Positions 5,636 to 5,788 of a stretch of 5,788 nt of DNA are shown here, one piece after another. Numbering within the stretch: position 1 is the first letter of the stretch; each line of letters begins with the position of its first letter. The DNA lies in NCBI GenBank assembly GCA_016926925.1, contig JAFGNQ010000148.1, positions 1 to 5,788 of the forward strand. The letters are read 5' to 3'. The notes under the pieces are model-generated. The model saw only the letters and a list, made by a program, of their open reading frames with translations. It was not told where the DNA came from and searched no databases. Both the position numbers and the translations under genes were made by a program. The stretch is from Candidatus Aminicenantota bacterium. GTDB lineage: Bacteria > Acidobacteriota > Aminicenantia > Aminicenantales > Aminicenantaceae.

Positions 5636-5788
5636 CGCTATTGCCTATTTTTTGTGCAGTTGTGAGAATGAAAGGTCAATAGTTAGTAATTGCAATTTCT
5701 TTAATTATATATCGTACTCCATCAGTGCGTATCCATCTTCTTAGCTCTAATTCATGAATAAAAAAGTGCTTTTTATATAAAGATTTTA

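Larger units (their letters stand above)
5525..5788. other. AT-rich non-coding tail after parB, candidate origin or dnaA-type promoter region
   Basis: No credible coding frame exists on either strand in these 264 bp. The stretch holds, in order, a nested inverted repeat with an overlapping promoter-like element (5532-5604), a pair of inverted DnaA-box-like 9-mers (5615-5635), and a strongly AT-rich segment from about 5680 to the edge. That segment contains the palindrome AATTGCAATT (5688-5697) and a short A-run/T-run hairpin, AAAAAGTGCTTTTT (5761-5774). Inverted DnaA boxes, an AT-rich segment and a parAB neighbour are a recognisable combination at bacterial origins. Only two boxes are seen, and dnaA or other origin markers are not in the window, so the call is tentative. 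Confidence 0.4.

Noticed and set aside
5591..5665. 24-codon frame starting ATG after parB
   Set aside because: It has no Shine-Dalgarno, spans the DnaA-box pair and has no protein-like features.
1..5788. CRISPR array, tRNA/rRNA, insertion sequence or prophage
   Set aside because: I saw no regularly spaced direct repeats, no tRNA-like cloverleaf, and no transposase, integrase or phage-like gene in the window.

Overview
The window reads as a bacterial chromosome segment of moderate G+C content. It holds six genes, all on the + strand, in two blocks: a catabolic CoA/amino-acid operon (1-3778) and a parA-parB chromosome-partition operon (3943-5524). An AT-rich non-coding tail follows (5525-5788). 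The gene set suggests an anaerobic or fermentative, amino-acid- or organic-acid-using bacterium. An uncultured Aminicenantes/Acidobacteria-type or syntrophic deltaproteobacterial lineage would fit, but this rests on remembered family resemblance, not on a search, and is weakly held.

Block 1 encodes the C-terminal part of a thiolase (cut by the left edge), a class III PLP aminotransferase, and the two subunits of a glutaconate-CoA-transferase-type (family I) CoA-transferase. The genes are separated by about 4 to 32 nt and each has its own Shine-Dalgarno, so they are probably one transcript. A coherent reading is catabolism of an omega-amino acid (for example 5-aminovalerate or 4-aminobutyrate). 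The aminotransferase would remove the amino group, the resulting acid would be activated by CoA transfer, and the thiolase would release acetyl-CoA at the end. The substrate is inferred, not shown.

A 164-bp AT-rich gap (3779-3942) separates the blocks. It contains a perfect 16-bp palindrome, TGTCGGCATGCCGACA, about 80 bp upstream of parA. It has the length and the TGT...ACA ends of a parS site but a different core.

Block 2 is parA (TTG start behind a perfect AGGAGG) and parB (GTG start, overlapping parA by 32 nt). ParB keeps the GERR and ENLQR nucleotide-binding boxes, but its extreme N-terminus and recognition helix look unlike the textbook Spo0J/ParB.

The tail after parB has no gene. It carries a nested inverted repeat overlapping a TTGACA promoter-like element, then two inverted DnaA-box-like 9-mers 3 bp apart, then a very AT-rich stretch running to the window edge. 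Next to parAB this looks like part of a replication origin or a dnaA-type promoter region. The two most interesting items are the palindrome (possible non-canonical parS) and this putative origin.
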